Shown here: positions 16,629 through 25,637 of the stretch, piece by piece | How the letters are laid out: each line of letters starts with the position of its first letter | Position numbering within the stretch: position 1 is the stretch's first letter | Assembly: GCF_008064665.1 (NCBI RefSeq) | Contig: NZ_VRZA01000003.1 | Span: 248,001 to 312,000, forward strand | Origin: Parahaliea maris | GTDB lineage: Bacteria; Pseudomonadota; Gammaproteobacteria; Pseudomonadales; Halieaceae | Direction of reading: 5' to 3' | Length of the DNA: 64,000 bases | Position numbers and translations under genes: made by a program | The notes under the pieces: generated by a model | The model's input: the letters and a program-made list of their open reading frames with translations, nothing else | Told to the model about the DNA's origin: nothing | The model's database searches: none

Positions 16629-17072
16629 GTGAAGGCCCTGCTCCAGCGCGTCAGCTCTGCCGCCGTCCACGTGGGCGGCGAGTGCGTCGGGGAAATTGGC
16701 CCCGGCCTGCTGGTGCTGCTGGGGCTGGACAAGGGCGATGACCTCACCGTGGCGCAGAAGCTGCTGGACAAGCTGCTGCGCTATCGGGTGTTCAGCGACG
16801 CCGAGGGGCGCATGAACCTCAGTGTGGCAGACACCGGTGGCGGCGTGCTGCTGGTGTCCCAGTTCACCCTGTCCGCCGACACCCGCAAGGGCTTGCGTCC
16901 GAGTTTTTCCAGTGCCCTGCCACCGGGCGAAGCCGAATCCCTCTATCTCGAGATCTGTCAGTTACTGCAGCGCGATCACGAGCACTGCGCCTTTGGTCGC
17001 TTTGGTGCCGACATGCAGGTATCGCTGGTGAACGACGGGCCGGTGACCTTTCTTCTTGAGAATTCTGGCTAG
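16629..17072 (+). CDS. dtd: D-aminoacyl-tRNA deacylase
   Basis: Hydrolyses D-aminoacyl-tRNA (and Gly-tRNA-Ala) so that D-amino acids are kept out of protein. The 147-residue protein has the two DTD signatures SQFTLSADTRKGLRPSF and the cross-subunit NDGPVTFLLE, whose GP motif enforces chirality. The start is GTG at 16629, giving MKALLQRVSSAAV, 18 bases after the typA stop, so it is probably cotranscribed with typA. Confidence 0.95.
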   Translation: MKALLQRVSSAAVHVGGECVGEIGPGLLVLLGLDKGDDLTVAQKLLDKLLRYRVFSDAEGRMNLSVADTGGGVLLVSQFTLSADTRKGLRPSFSSALPPGEAESLYLEICQLLQRDHEHCAFGRFGADMQVSLVNDGPVTFLLENSG

Positions 17073-17383
17073 TCCCTACCTACCGGATTCAACGTACGGT
17101 TTCCCTGCCCGATTCCCGCAAGAATCTGTGATAGGGAGTAGTTCGGGGTGCCGATCGCTTTATCACAAAAATCTGTCGGTACGCGCCCGGAATCTCGGAA
17201 AGACAATAATTTTCAGTCCCCTTTCCCTGGACGACCGGTGGTCATCTACCCGCCATTGCTTGTAGCTCCCCTCATTTTTCTATCAATAATGTATTGTGGT
17301 ATATAACCCTACGTTGCCGGCCGGAAGGCATGCAATCGACAGCGGTAGAACAACACTAATTTCTCCAGGGGAAAATCCATATT
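17073..17383 (+). other. intergenic region before the outer-membrane-like gene
   Basis: No gene was supported here. A 7-bp inverted repeat TGTGATA (17127-17133) / TATCACA (17161-17167) with a 27-base spacer could be a weak operator or a loose hairpin. An AT-rich stretch with TATATAA near 17299 is a possible -10 region. AGGGGA about 14 bases before the ATG serves as ribosome site for the next gene. Confidence 0.4.
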
Positions 17384-18148
17384 ATGAAAAAAGCAGTCCT
17401 AGCCCTCGCTGTGGCGTGTTCCGGGTTTCTCATGAACCAGGTAGCCCAAGCGCAGGAGGGCATTGATATCGTCCCCTACGCAGAAGTGGGAACTGTGGGG
17501 TACCAACTCACGTTTGATGGATCGGTGCCGCTGCCTGACGGCACGTTTATCGAAACGGAAAACTCGTTTAATTTCGATATGCTCGATTTCACCGTCGGCG
17601 CTGTGGCGAGCATGGGCAAGTTCTATGCGAATGTGAATTACCGCGGTACCGACGAGGACTCGGACGACCAGATCATTCCGGGCCTGCCGACAATAAAGTG
17701 GTCAGGTGATCGGCAGGAATGGAGTGCTGCGTTCGGCTATAACCTTGCAGACCAGATAAATGTGTTTGCGGGATACCGCGATTCTCTAACCGAAGGCAGT
17801 TCCATCGCGGCATCGGAATACTCCTTTGAACACGATGGATACTTTCTCGGTGCAAGCTATCGCATACCCATCACCGAGAGCGGGGGACTGACTCTGTCTG
17901 TCGGCCACGCCTGGCTGGACTGCGAAATTGAGGAAACTCTTTACGGATTCGAGGTTCCACCGGCGAATGGTGACGGTTCGGGGATCAAGTTCGGTATTAG
18001 TTGGCGTGCCGCACTGACCGAAAAGTGGGGATATTCCGTGGGGGTGGAGCGATTTGACTACGACTACGACCTCAGTGGCGAGGGGGTAAGGGTGGACGTG
18101 GAGGAGATCGAAACGTCAATCTCGGTCGGCATGTTCTACGTGTTGTAA
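17384..18148 (+). CDS. predicted outer-membrane beta-barrel protein, unknown function
   Basis: A 254-residue exported protein whose family I do not recognise. The signal peptide is MKKAVLALAVACSGFLMNQVAQA, cut before QEG. The mature part alternates aromatic and small or polar residues as amphipathic strands (YAEVGTVGYQLTF, FYANVNYRGT, INVFAGYRDSL, YFLGASYRIP, LTLSVGHAWL, WGYSVGVERFDYDYD). It ends SISVGMFYVL, close to an outer-membrane C-terminal strand. Strand count suggests an 8- or 10-stranded barrel. Base composition looks lower in GC than the neighbours. It converges with the membrane kinase, with 16 bases between stops. Confidence 0.7.
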   Translation: MKKAVLALAVACSGFLMNQVAQAQEGIDIVPYAEVGTVGYQLTFDGSVPLPDGTFIETENSFNFDMLDFTVGAVASMGKFYANVNYRGTDEDSDDQIIPGLPTIKWSGDRQEWSAAFGYNLADQINVFAGYRDSLTEGSSIAASEYSFEHDGYFLGASYRIPITESGGLTLSVGHAWLDCEIEETLYGFEVPPANGDGSGIKFGISWRAALTEKWGYSVGVERFDYDYDLSGEGVRVDVEEIETSISVGMFYVL

Positions 18149-18164
18149 CTGCCGGTGGGGCTGC

Positions 18165-20459
18165 CTAGAAGCTCGGGTAGTCCCTCGCTTTCTTTTCTTG
18201 GGCTCCCTCGGCAAGCGCGTTTTCCATGTCCAGGGCCAGTCGCATGCCTTCTGTGCCGGCAGGGCGGATGCGCTGGAACTCACTGGCAAACGCCGCTGCC
18301 GCCTTTACGTCCCCATCTTTCAGAAGTCGTTCGAAATGGCTTCTGCAAGTGCCGACGAGAGACTGCCGTGTCTCGCTTATCTCAACAAGCTCGGGCATCA
18401 GTATTTCTGCCTGGTCGAGCTTTGCCAGGGCATCTCTCAGCAACTCTGTTACCACTGGCTGATCGAGATCCACGCTATTGTCATTGAGCAGCAGGTCTGT
18501 TGATTCGCGAGCCTGCTCGACGAAACTAAGAGCCCGAGCCTGATTTTGTTGCCGCCGCCTCAACTCGGCCTCGACGCTGGCCAACTCAGGATGGGCGGGT
18601 TGAACCTTTTGTAGTACCTTCAAAGCCCTCTCTGCTCGGGGAAGATTTTCTGCGTTCAGCGCCTCACGAGCGAAGGCAAGGGCCCTGTTTCGGCCGGAAA
18701 ATTGACATTGCTTTGCCGCTTGCGAGCCCGGGGACTCCTTCAGTATCTCCGTACACATTTGCAACAATCTGTCGTTACTTTCGATACTGGAGTCTGCTTC
18801 ACTCTCCAGTGGGGCTATTTTCCGGAGAATATTTTGCTCGTCTCTTTGGCGGGCCAGTTTGAGTTGCAGTGACGCCAGGTTATCTCGTGCGCTCTGGATG
18901 GCGGGGCTTTCATCCACCGCTGCCCAAGCGTTCAGCTCACGTTGAGCCTGTTCCAGTTTGCCCTGATTTAGTAGCGTATTGACCTGTCCCGCAGACATAG
19001 CGGATACCCTGGCCAGGTAAGCGTCCACAGTTTGGTCTGGTACTCCCGCTTCAGACATCAGCGCCAGTGTTCCAAAGGCATTGTCTTCGCTCGGAAGATA
19101 AAGTTGCTGCCTGGAAAGCTGCTCATTAAACGTATTGACCAGCGCCTCGCGTTGGGAAGCTATCGCAGACTGGGTTTCGAGAGCCTCGCGGAGCGCGTCA
19201 AGCCGTTTGCTTTGAGCGCGGGCTAGCGATCCAGAATTGGTGGCGTTGTCCAGATGCTCCTCTGCGCTCACAAGATTCCCACTCGCCATTGCCGCCGCCG
19301 CGAGGTCCAGTTCGCTGGTTACCGGGTCAGGGTAAGGCGTCCTCGGCGTGCTGCCGGTATCAGTGGGCGGCTGGACAACGGTTGGTGGGGAATCAGGGTC
19401 TTGCTGGCTATTGTAAAGTACCAGGCCTGTGACAGCCGCGGCAGCAATTGCCACGGCGCTGAGGGAAGCCGCTTTTTTGGCAAAGCTGGACTTGCGAGAA
19501 TCTGGAAGACCGGTTCCTGTAATGGCCCGGGACGGGCGACTGTGGCGTGAGAATCGCTGGCTGCCGGCCGCCGGGCGTTGGGAGTTCCAGGAGTGTCGAC
19601 TACTAACCTCACCGCCATCGTCCATGCTGAGCAGCACGGTGGTCTGCAATTCGGTTGACAGGTTTTGCCATGTGTCAGCCAGATCGCTGATGAACTCTGT
19701 ACCTGATTGGTACCGGTCGTTTGCAGACTTGGCCAGGATTTTGTTGACGATTGGCTGGAAAGCCGCCATGTTTTCGGGGAGCGATGGAATCGGTGCGTTA
19801 ATGTGCTTGATCCCCACTGCGGCAGCACTGTCTGCCCGAAATGGTACCGCCCCGCTCAGTAATTCGAAGAAAATAATGCCGAGGCTGTACAGATCGGAGC
19901 GGTAATCGATCTCTTCACCCAGAGCCTGCTCCGGGCTCATGTAGTGCGGGGTTCCCAGGATGGTCCCGGCCTGGGTAACCTGTGTCTCGGTTGCGATGTC
20001 CCTGGCGATGCCGAAGTCCACTATCGCGAGGCTGTCATCCTCGCGGAACATGATGTTTCCGGGCTTTATATCCCTGTGGACGATTCCCCTGCTGCCAGCG
20101 TAATCGAGGGCATCGGCGATGGCCTCGACGATGCCCAGAATGTCCGGGAGAGGAATGCCGCTTCTCAGGCGCTCTCGCAGGTTGCCCCCTGACAGGTGCT
20201 CCATTGCCAGGAAGTAACAACCTTCGACTGAGCCGGTATCGTAAACAGAGACAATATTCGGGTGGGAGAAACTGGCTGAAATTCGTGCCTCACGCAGAAA
20301 GCGCTGACCGAAGTATTCGGTCTCTGCCACGTCGCTGAACAGTATTTTGAGCGCTACTTTGCGCCCGAAGCTGGTCTGCTCGGCCAGGAATACGGTGGAC
20401 ATGCCTCCGCGTCCTATCTCCTCCAGGAGGATATAGCCTGGGATATCCAGTGTGCTCAT
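18165..20459 (-). CDS. membrane-anchored Ser/Thr protein kinase with long helical C-terminus
   Basis: A 764-residue Hanks-type kinase. The kinase domain (about 8-270) has GRGGMSTV, Lys38 in VALK, HRDIKPGN (128-135), DFG (148-150) and MSPEQ. A basic, serine-rich linker leads to one membrane segment at about 329-350 (ASLSAVAIAAAAVTGLVLY). The roughly 400-residue remainder is charged, helical and coiled-coil/TPR-like, and is predicted to be periplasmic. A sensory or scaffolding role for that part is inference. No phosphatase is adjacent. The nearest is in the separate pair at 11-13 kb, which encodes a different, soluble kinase. Confidence 0.88.
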   Translation of the reverse strand: MSTLDIPGYILLEEIGRGGMSTVFLAEQTSFGRKVALKILFSDVAETEYFGQRFLREARISASFSHPNIVSVYDTGSVEGCYFLAMEHLSGGNLRERLRSGIPLPDILGIVEAIADALDYAGSRGIVHRDIKPGNIMFREDDSLAIVDFGIARDIATETQVTQAGTILGTPHYMSPEQALGEEIDYRSDLYSLGIIFFELLSGAVPFRADSAAAVGIKHINAPIPSLPENMAAFQPIVNKILAKSANDRYQSGTEFISDLADTWQNLSTELQTTVLLSMDDGGEVSSRHSWNSQRPAAGSQRFSRHSRPSRAITGTGLPDSRKSSFAKKAASLSAVAIAAAAVTGLVLYNSQQDPDSPPTVVQPPTDTGSTPRTPYPDPVTSELDLAAAAMASGNLVSAEEHLDNATNSGSLARAQSKRLDALREALETQSAIASQREALVNTFNEQLSRQQLYLPSEDNAFGTLALMSEAGVPDQTVDAYLARVSAMSAGQVNTLLNQGKLEQAQRELNAWAAVDESPAIQSARDNLASLQLKLARQRDEQNILRKIAPLESEADSSIESNDRLLQMCTEILKESPGSQAAKQCQFSGRNRALAFAREALNAENLPRAERALKVLQKVQPAHPELASVEAELRRRQQNQARALSFVEQARESTDLLLNDNSVDLDQPVVTELLRDALAKLDQAEILMPELVEISETRQSLVGTCRSHFERLLKDGDVKAAAAFASEFQRIRPAGTEGMRLALDMENALAEGAQEKKARDYPSF

Positions 20460-20780
20460 GCCCCGAGTCTGCTGCTTTCCGTTGATTCAGCCGGCGTGGT
20501 TGTCATTTTTCGGCTATTCCCTGACTTTCCCTGTAACGGCCGTCATGCCGGTGAATGCCGAATGAAAAAGTACCGTCGAGTCGGTCTACGTTCTGGCGCT
20601 CCAGGAAAATAGCGCCTGTTAGCGAAACCGTAAGTTAATAGCAAAAGTGAATAGGTAATCAAGCGCTGATCAGCGGTAACCAGGTTTGTATGGTCACTGG
20701 AAGCCTTTTTTCTGACTGAGCTGGCTTTTGCCGGTCAGTGTCAGGTCCATCCCGATGCTGGCTGGTGACGCCGAACGCGC
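20460..20780. other. intergenic region, no gene seen
   Basis: This 321-base gap separates the acetyltransferase stop from the membrane kinase start, both on the minus strand. It should hold the kinase promoter's upstream part and the acetyltransferase 3' end. A small hairpin GGCGCT/AGCGCC (20595-20616) is the only structure noted. No coding frame or known regulatory motif was found. Confidence 0.4.
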
Positions 20781-21251
20781 TTAACCGGTGGCCCGGAAGA
20801 GCATATGGATGTGCGGGATGCCATCTTCCACGTACTCATCCTCCTCACTGACAAAGCCCAGGCTGGTGTAGAAATCCAGCAGGTAGGCCTGGGCGCCGAT
20901 ACGGATACCACTGCCCGGCCACTGCGCCAGGTTGAAGTCGATACCCCGCCGGACCAGTTCCCGGCCCAGCTTCAGGCCCCGGGCCTGGGGTGATACCACG
21001 ATGCGACCGATGGCGCTCTGAGTGTAACTGAGCCCGGGGGGCAGGCAGCGCTGGGTGGCCAGCAATTCATCGCCGCGCCAGCACAGCATGTGGAAAGAGG
21101 CCTGGTCCAGGCCGTCGAGGTCCTGGTAGGGACAGTCCTGTTCCACCACGAACACGGCCTGGCGCAACTGCAGCGCAGCGTAGAGCGCGTCCAGGCTCAG
21201 ATCGTCAAACGTCAGGGTTTGCCAGTGCAACTGGGCGGCCGTGCCACTCAA
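20781..21251 (-). CDS. GNAT N-acetyltransferase, ElaA family
   Basis: A 156-residue acyl-CoA-dependent acetyltransferase. ElaA-like features are LRQAVFVVEQDCPYQDLDGLDQ near the N-terminus and IGRIVVSPQARGLKLGRELVRRGI, the acetyl-CoA pyrophosphate loop. The C-terminal AQAYLLDFYTSLGFVSEEDEYVEDGIPHIHM is also typical. The physiological substrate of ElaA proteins is not established. The start overlaps the SlyD-like stop by four bases (ATGA), so the two genes are translationally coupled. Confidence 0.88.
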   Translation of the reverse strand: MSGTAAQLHWQTLTFDDLSLDALYAALQLRQAVFVVEQDCPYQDLDGLDQASFHMLCWRGDELLATQRCLPPGLSYTQSAIGRIVVSPQARGLKLGRELVRRGIDFNLAQWPGSGIRIGAQAYLLDFYTSLGFVSEEDEYVEDGIPHIHMLFRATG

Positions 21252-21730
21252 TGGTGATGGCCTCCGACACCGTGGGCGTGGCCGTGATCGATTTCTTCCT
21301 GGCTGGCAGCGCGGACTTCTACAATGTCGACCTCGAAGGTCAGGGCCATGCCGGCCAGCGGGTGATTGGTGTCCACCGTGGCGGAGTGACGGCCCACCTT
21401 GGTGACAGTGACCGGATGCCGGCCCTGGCTGGTGTTGAGCTGGGCGATCATGCCCGGGCGCAGCCGGCCTTCAAAGATCAGGTGCTTTACCGGCACCTTC
21501 TGTACCGCTTCCTCGCGGCGCTCGCCGTAGGCATCGGCGGGGGCGAGGGTGACCTCGACATGGTCGCCGGCGCTCTTGCCCTCCAGGGCGCTTTCCAGCC
21601 CGGGAATGATATTGCCGGCGCCGTGCAGGTAGGCGCTGGGGTCGGCGTCGCGGGAGCTTTCGAGTTCCTCGCCCTGCTCGTTGCGCAGGGTGTAGTGGAA
21701 GGTGGCCACGGTGTGCTGGCTGATATTCAC
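21248..21730 (-). CDS. FKBP-type peptidyl-prolyl isomerase, SlyD-like
   Basis: Catalyses prolyl cis-trans isomerisation and acts as a chaperone. The 160-residue protein has the split FKBP fold (FHYTLRNEQGEELESS, SAYLHGAGNIIPGLESALEGKSAGD) with the insert-in-flap region (NTSQGRHPVTVTKVG, DTNHPLAGMALTFEVDIVEV). It ends in a histidine-rich tail HGHAHGVGGHHH, a probable Ni/Zn-binding segment shorter than that of E. coli SlyD. GTG 21730 is preferred over an upstream ATG because AGGAG lies seven bases before it. Confidence 0.9.
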   Translation of the reverse strand: MNISQHTVATFHYTLRNEQGEELESSRDADPSAYLHGAGNIIPGLESALEGKSAGDHVEVTLAPADAYGERREEAVQKVPVKHLIFEGRLRPGMIAQLNTSQGRHPVTVTKVGRHSATVDTNHPLAGMALTFEVDIVEVRAASQEEIDHGHAHGVGGHHH

Positions 21731-21918
21731 GGGGTTTCTCCTGAAAAAGTCGCGCGATTCTATCATGAGCGCCGGTGTTGACGGCGATTCCGTGTTCCCC
21801 CGGGAGGGCTCTTGCTACTATACTGCCCAGCGTTGCCGCCGCGGAATCTGGCGGGCGGCGAGACGATGTTGTGGGACGCAGGGAGCCGCCAGAGCTCCTG
21901 GTACAACAAGGGCGAAAA

Positions 21919-22737
21919 ATGTTAGCGAACGCGGAGCTCGCACAGGATTTCAACCGACTCAACCAACAGCACAAGGAGTTGGTGTCGGCGTTATTGGATT
22001 TGGTCAACATCCCCCCGGTGCGGGTGGAGGTTGAGGCGACCCCGGAGGGCAATTTCAGGGGCTTTGATGGTGGCAAGTTCTACCTGGTGGACAGCGGTTC
22101 CATCAGTGCCCGCTATCGCGGCCGCACAGTGTACTTCCTCGAGGAGGGGGACATGCTGCTGCCCGATATTGCCGGCCTTGGTAATCGTGATATCGCTGTT
22201 TTCTACGGCAGCGAGGCGGGCGCCAGTCTGTACAGCTATCCGGCCCTGGAGTTTATGCAGCGGGTCTTTTCCGACCCGGCGGCGATCAAACTCTGGACCC
22301 GCTTGCTGATCACCTATGCCGGCATGATGCTGCGACTCACCGCGGCGCGGACCCACGAAGACAGTCAGGCTACGCCGGGCTTTGAAATGTTCGAGGCGGG
22401 CGAAATCATTATCCGCCAGGGCGAGCGCGCCGATTACGTATTCAACCTGTCTTCCGGCAGTGCCGAGGTGCTGGTGGACGACGTGATCGTCGGGCGCATT
22501 GGCGAGGGCGAGATTTTTGGCGCAATGGCGGCCCTCACCCACGCCGATCGCAGCGCCACCGTGCGGGCGGAAACACCCTGCGCCGTGGTGAAAGTACCGA
22601 AGGAACAGTTCACTGACCTGATCAAGAGCAACCCTGCCACCATCCACAGCCTGCTGATCGACATGGCCAACTCCATCGTCAACCTCAATGAGCAACTGGT
22701 GGGCCTGCGCAGCAACACTCGCAAACCGCAAATCTAG
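21919..22737 (+). CDS. cyclic nucleotide-binding domain protein
   Basis: A 272-residue soluble protein from ATG 21919. The N-terminal half (FRGFDGGKFYLVDSGSISARYRGRTVYFLEEGDMLLPD) looks like a degenerate cNMP-binding beta-roll. The C-terminal half (about 155-250) is a clearer one: FEAGEIIIRQGERADYVFNLSSGSAEVLVDD, then GRIGEGEIFGAMAALTHADRSATVRAETPCAVVKVP. The phosphate-binding cassette is GEIFGAMAALTHADRSATV, lacking the usual RxA after GE. No DNA-binding or catalytic domain is visible. Just upstream of parC on the same strand. The ligand and partner are unknown. Confidence 0.75.
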   Translation: MLANAELAQDFNRLNQQHKELVSALLDLVNIPPVRVEVEATPEGNFRGFDGGKFYLVDSGSISARYRGRTVYFLEEGDMLLPDIAGLGNRDIAVFYGSEAGASLYSYPALEFMQRVFSDPAAIKLWTRLLITYAGMMLRLTAARTHEDSQATPGFEMFEAGEIIIRQGERADYVFNLSSGSAEVLVDDVIVGRIGEGEIFGAMAALTHADRSATVRAETPCAVVKVPKEQFTDLIKSNPATIHSLLIDMANSIVNLNEQLVGLRSNTRKPQI

Positions 22738-22824
22738 GCCGGTCGGCCCGCGGCAGCGGGTCGACGGTCACAGCCGCCGATATGGCGGCCAGCTACCGAT
22801 GACCGAATACAGGACGACTTTCCC

Positions 22825-25080
22825 ATGTCCGACATAGTGGAAATGGATAACGAAGGCACCGAACAGGTGTCACTGAAGCAATATACTGAGAAGGCCTACC
22901 TGGATTACTCCATGTACGTGATTCTCGACCGGGCCCTGCCGCATATCGGCGACGGCCTGAAGCCTGTGCAGCGGCGCATCGTCTACGCCATGAGCGAGCT
23001 GGGCCTGAAGGCCACGGCCAAGTTCAAGAAGTCGGCCCGTACCGTGGGCGATGTGATCGGCAAGTTCCACCCCCACGGTGACAGCGCGGCCTACGAGGCC
23101 ATGGTGCTGATGGCCCAGAACTTCAGCTATCGCTACCCGCTGGTGGATGGCCAGGGCAACTGGGGTTCACCGGATGATCCCAAGTCTTTCGCCGCCATGC
23201 GCTACACCGAATCGCGCCTGACCCCCTACGCCGAGGTCCTGCTCGGCGAACTGGGCCAGGGCACTGTGGACTGGGTGCCCAACTTCGACGGCACCATGGA
23301 CGAGCCTTCCGTGCTGCCCGCCCAGGTACCCAACGTGCTGCTCAATGGCATCACCGGCATCGCCGTGGGCATGGCCACCGACGTGCCGCCCCACAACCTG
23401 CGGGAGGTGGTGAACGCCGCAGTGCACCTGCTGGAATCACCCAAAGCAACTGTCGCCGAGCTCTGTGAATACGTGCAGGGGCCGGACTACCCCACCGAGG
23501 CGGAGATCGTCACCCCACGCGAGGAGATCCTCGCCATGTACGAGACCGGTCGCGGCGGGATGCGTATGCGCGCCGTGTGGGAGAGGGATGGCGGTGACAT
23601 TGTGGTCAACGCGCTGCCCTACCAGGTCTCCGGTTCCAAAGTGCTGGAGCAGATCGCCCAGCAGATGCAGGCCAGGAAGCTGCCGATGGTGGCCGACCTC
23701 AGGGACGAGTCAGACCACGAAAACCCGACCCGGCTGGTGATCGTGCCGCGCTCCAACCGGGTGGACGTAGAGGCGCTGATGAGCCACCTCTTCGCCACCA
23801 CCGACCTCGAGAGAACCTATCGGGTCAATCTCAACCTGATCGGTATCGACGGCCGCCCGGCGGTGAAGGCGCTCAACGTCATCCTCAAGGAGTGGCTCAG
23901 CTTCCGTACCACCACCGTGCGCCGGCGTCTCGAATACCGCCTGGAGAAGGTGCTCAAGCGCCTGCACATCCTGGAAGGTTACCTCGTTGCCTACCTCAAC
24001 ATCGACGAGGTGATTCATATCATCCGCACCGAGGACAAACCCAAGCAGGCGCTGATGGAGCGCTTCGGGATTACCGACGTGCAGGCGGAAGCCATCCTCG
24101 AATTGAAACTGCGCAACCTGGCCAAGCTCGAGGAAATGAAGATTCGCGGCGAACAGGACGAGTTGAACGCCGAACGGGAAAAACTCGAGCTGACCCTCGG
24201 CTCGGAAGCGCGCCTGAAGACCCTGATCAAGAAGGAACTCATCGCCGCCGCCGAGCAGTACGGCGACGACCGCCGCTCGCCCCTGGCCGAACGCGAAGAG
24301 GCGCGCGCTTTCTCCGCCCTGGAACTGATGAGCGCCGACCCCATTACGGTGGTGATTTCCGACAAGGGTTGGATCCGGGCCGCCAAGGGCCACGACATCG
24401 ACCCCTCCAGCCTCAGCTACAAGTCCGGCGACGCCTTCAAGCTGGCGGTGCGCGGACGCAGTAACCAGCCGGTGGTCATGCTCGACTCCACCGGCCGCTC
24501 CTACACCCTCGCGTCCCACAACCTGCCCTCGGCCCGGGGCCAGGGCGAGCCGGTGACCGGCCGCATCAACCCTCCCTCGGGGGCGACTTTCGAGGGCATG
24601 ATGATGGGCACCGAGGACCAGCTCTGTCTGCTGGCCTCCGATGCGGGCTACGGTTTTGTCGCCAAACTCGCCGACCTGCAATCGAAGAACCGGGCCGGCA
24701 AGGCAGCCCTGAGCCTGCCCAAAGGCGGCAAGGTGATGCAGCCGGCGACCATTGCCGGCACTGGTGAGGGCGACTATGTGGCGGCGGTCACCACGGAGGG
24801 GCGCCTGCTGGTGTTCCCCCTGGCAGAGCTGCCGCAGATGGCCCGGGGTAAGGGCAACAAGATCATCGGCATCCCCAGCGCGCGGGTTCAGGCGCGGGAG
24901 GAGTACATGGTCTCGGTGCAGGTGCTCACGCAGCAACAGGCTCTGGTGGTCTACGCAGGCAAGCGCCACTTGAAGCTGAAGTTCTCTGAGCTTGAGCACT
25001 ATATCGGTGAGCGCGGGCGGCGGGGGAACAAGCTGCCGCGGGGGTTCCAGAAGGTGGATAGCATGGTGGTGGAGGGTTAG
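22825..25080 (+). CDS. parC: DNA topoisomerase IV subunit A
   Basis: The breakage-reunion subunit of topoisomerase IV, which decatenates daughter chromosomes with ParE (not in this window). The 751-residue length is normal. The catalytic tyrosine is Tyr127 in [10 protein letters not shown]. The quinolone-resistance region reads [11 protein letters not shown] with Ser87 and Glu91, the usual drug-sensitive residues. The C-terminal beta-pinwheel repeats ([45 protein letters not shown]) are present. The stop is followed by a long non-coding repeat locus. Confidence 0.97.
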   Translation: MSDIVEMDNEGTEQVSLKQYTEKAYLDYSMYVILDRALPHIGDGLKPVQRRIVYAMSELGLKATAKFKKSARTVGDVIGKFHPHGDSAAYEAMVLMAQNFSYRYPLVDGQGNWGSPDDPKSFAAMRYTESRLTPYAEVLLGELGQGTVDWVPNFDGTMDEPSVLPAQVPNVLLNGITGIAVGMATDVPPHNLREVVNAAVHLLESPKATVAELCEYVQGPDYPTEAEIVTPREEILAMYETGRGGMRMRAVWERDGGDIVVNALPYQVSGSKVLEQIAQQMQARKLPMVADLRDESDHENPTRLVIVPRSNRVDVEALMSHLFATTDLERTYRVNLNLIGIDGRPAVKALNVILKEWLSFRTTTVRRRLEYRLEKVLKRLHILEGYLVAYLNIDEVIHIIRTEDKPKQALMERFGITDVQAEAILELKLRNLAKLEEMKIRGEQDELNAEREKLELTLGSEARLKTLIKKELIAAAEQYGDDRRSPLAEREEARAFSALELMSADPITVVISDKGWIRAAKGHDIDPSSLSYKSGDAFKLAVRGRSNQPVVMLDSTGRSYTLASHNLPSARGQGEPVTGRINPPSGATFEGMMMGTEDQLCLLASDAGYGFVAKLADLQSKNRAGKAALSLPKGGKVMQPATIAGTGEGDYVAAVTTEGRLLVFPLAELPQMARGKGNKIIGIPSARVQAREEYMVSVQVLTQQQALVVYAGKRHLKLKFSELEHYIGERGRRGNKLPRGFQKVDSMVVEG

Positions 25081-25162
25081 GCCCTCCTCATCTAGTTCGC
25101 CGGCCCGATGCCTGAGATCGACAGTTGTATGGAGCACTGCTCTTGGATAGTGGCGGCCTGGC

Positions 25163-25258
25163 TGCCGGAGGCGTAATTGCGGACACGCTGTGGATACATC
25201 CATGTACGCTTCTATTCGACATCCATGTCTCATAGAGTCCGCAATTACGCCTCCGACA
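25163..25258 (+). repeat. structured palindromic repeat, copy 3 (locus 2, left)
   Basis: The 22-bp outer arms 25163-25184 and 25237-25258 have a single mismatch (TGCCGGAGGCGTAATTGCGG in the left arm, then AC). On the minus strand, inner hairpin 1 has GAC/GTC around ATGGAT with outer pairs TCTAT/ATAGA. Hairpin 2 has GTAC/GTAT around ATGGAT. It begins GGACACGCTG, oriented as copies 1, 5 and 7. Confidence 0.88.
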
Positions 25259-25311
25259 TCCACGCCTTCATCTGACCTGAGGTACGTTAAACAGCTTTAG
25301 GCAGTCTGGGC

Positions 25312-25490
25312 CTTCTTACGAAGCTCATCACTCGAAGTGAAGCCGGCCGCTCGGGAGGTCCGCGAGTGCTTATCCGGCGGGCATGCCTTTGTTCGTAGTA
25401 CCCACACTGATGGGGTAGGCGCGCTCGGTGCTTCCTTACGAAGTGCGTAGCGTGAACTGAAGCCTCCCGTACGGGAGGGCCTCGTAGCGA
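25312..25490. repeat. imperfect direct repeat of about 60 bp within locus 2
   Basis: Two units (25312-25370 and 25431-25490) share CTTCTTACGAAG/CTTCCTTACGAAG, then GAAGTGAAGCC/GAACTGAAGCC and a CGGGAGG core, 119 bases apart. The second unit runs into the left arm of copy 4. The first carries a similar arm-like sequence without the rest of the palindrome. A short minus-strand frame across this region reflects the repeat and is not considered a gene. Confidence 0.6.
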
Positions 25491-25574
25491 CCGTCAATGG
25501 CCATGGATGGCCATTGCCGAGCGAGCCATGGACGGCGCGGTTTTAGCGTGTCGCGGAGAGGCCCTACCGTGCGG
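25467..25574 (-). repeat. structured palindromic repeat, copy 4 (locus 2, right)
   Basis: The 25-bp outer arms 25467-25491 and 25550-25574 match at 20 of 25 positions, the most decayed stem of the eight. Hairpin 1 is a perfect 8-bp stem CAATGGCC/GGCCATTG around ATGGAT. Hairpin 2 has GCC/GGC around ATGGAC. It ends AGCGTGTCGC instead of AGCGTGTCC, matched by GCGAC on the other side. Confidence 0.78.
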
Positions 25575-25637
25575 GGGGCGCCCCTGTCAGAGATCAGAGC
25601 TCCCGAGGGCAAAGTACCAGATTAACAGCGCGATAGT

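Noticed and set aside
17056-17265. A short plus-strand frame after dtd
   Set aside because: It starts inside dtd, has no domain or ribosome site, and covers an intergenic region with a small inverted repeat.
25297-25497. A small 66-residue minus-strand protein with an internal repeat
   Set aside because: The frame coincides with the direct-repeat/palindrome locus, has no ribosome site of note, and its peptide repeat simply mirrors the DNA repeat.
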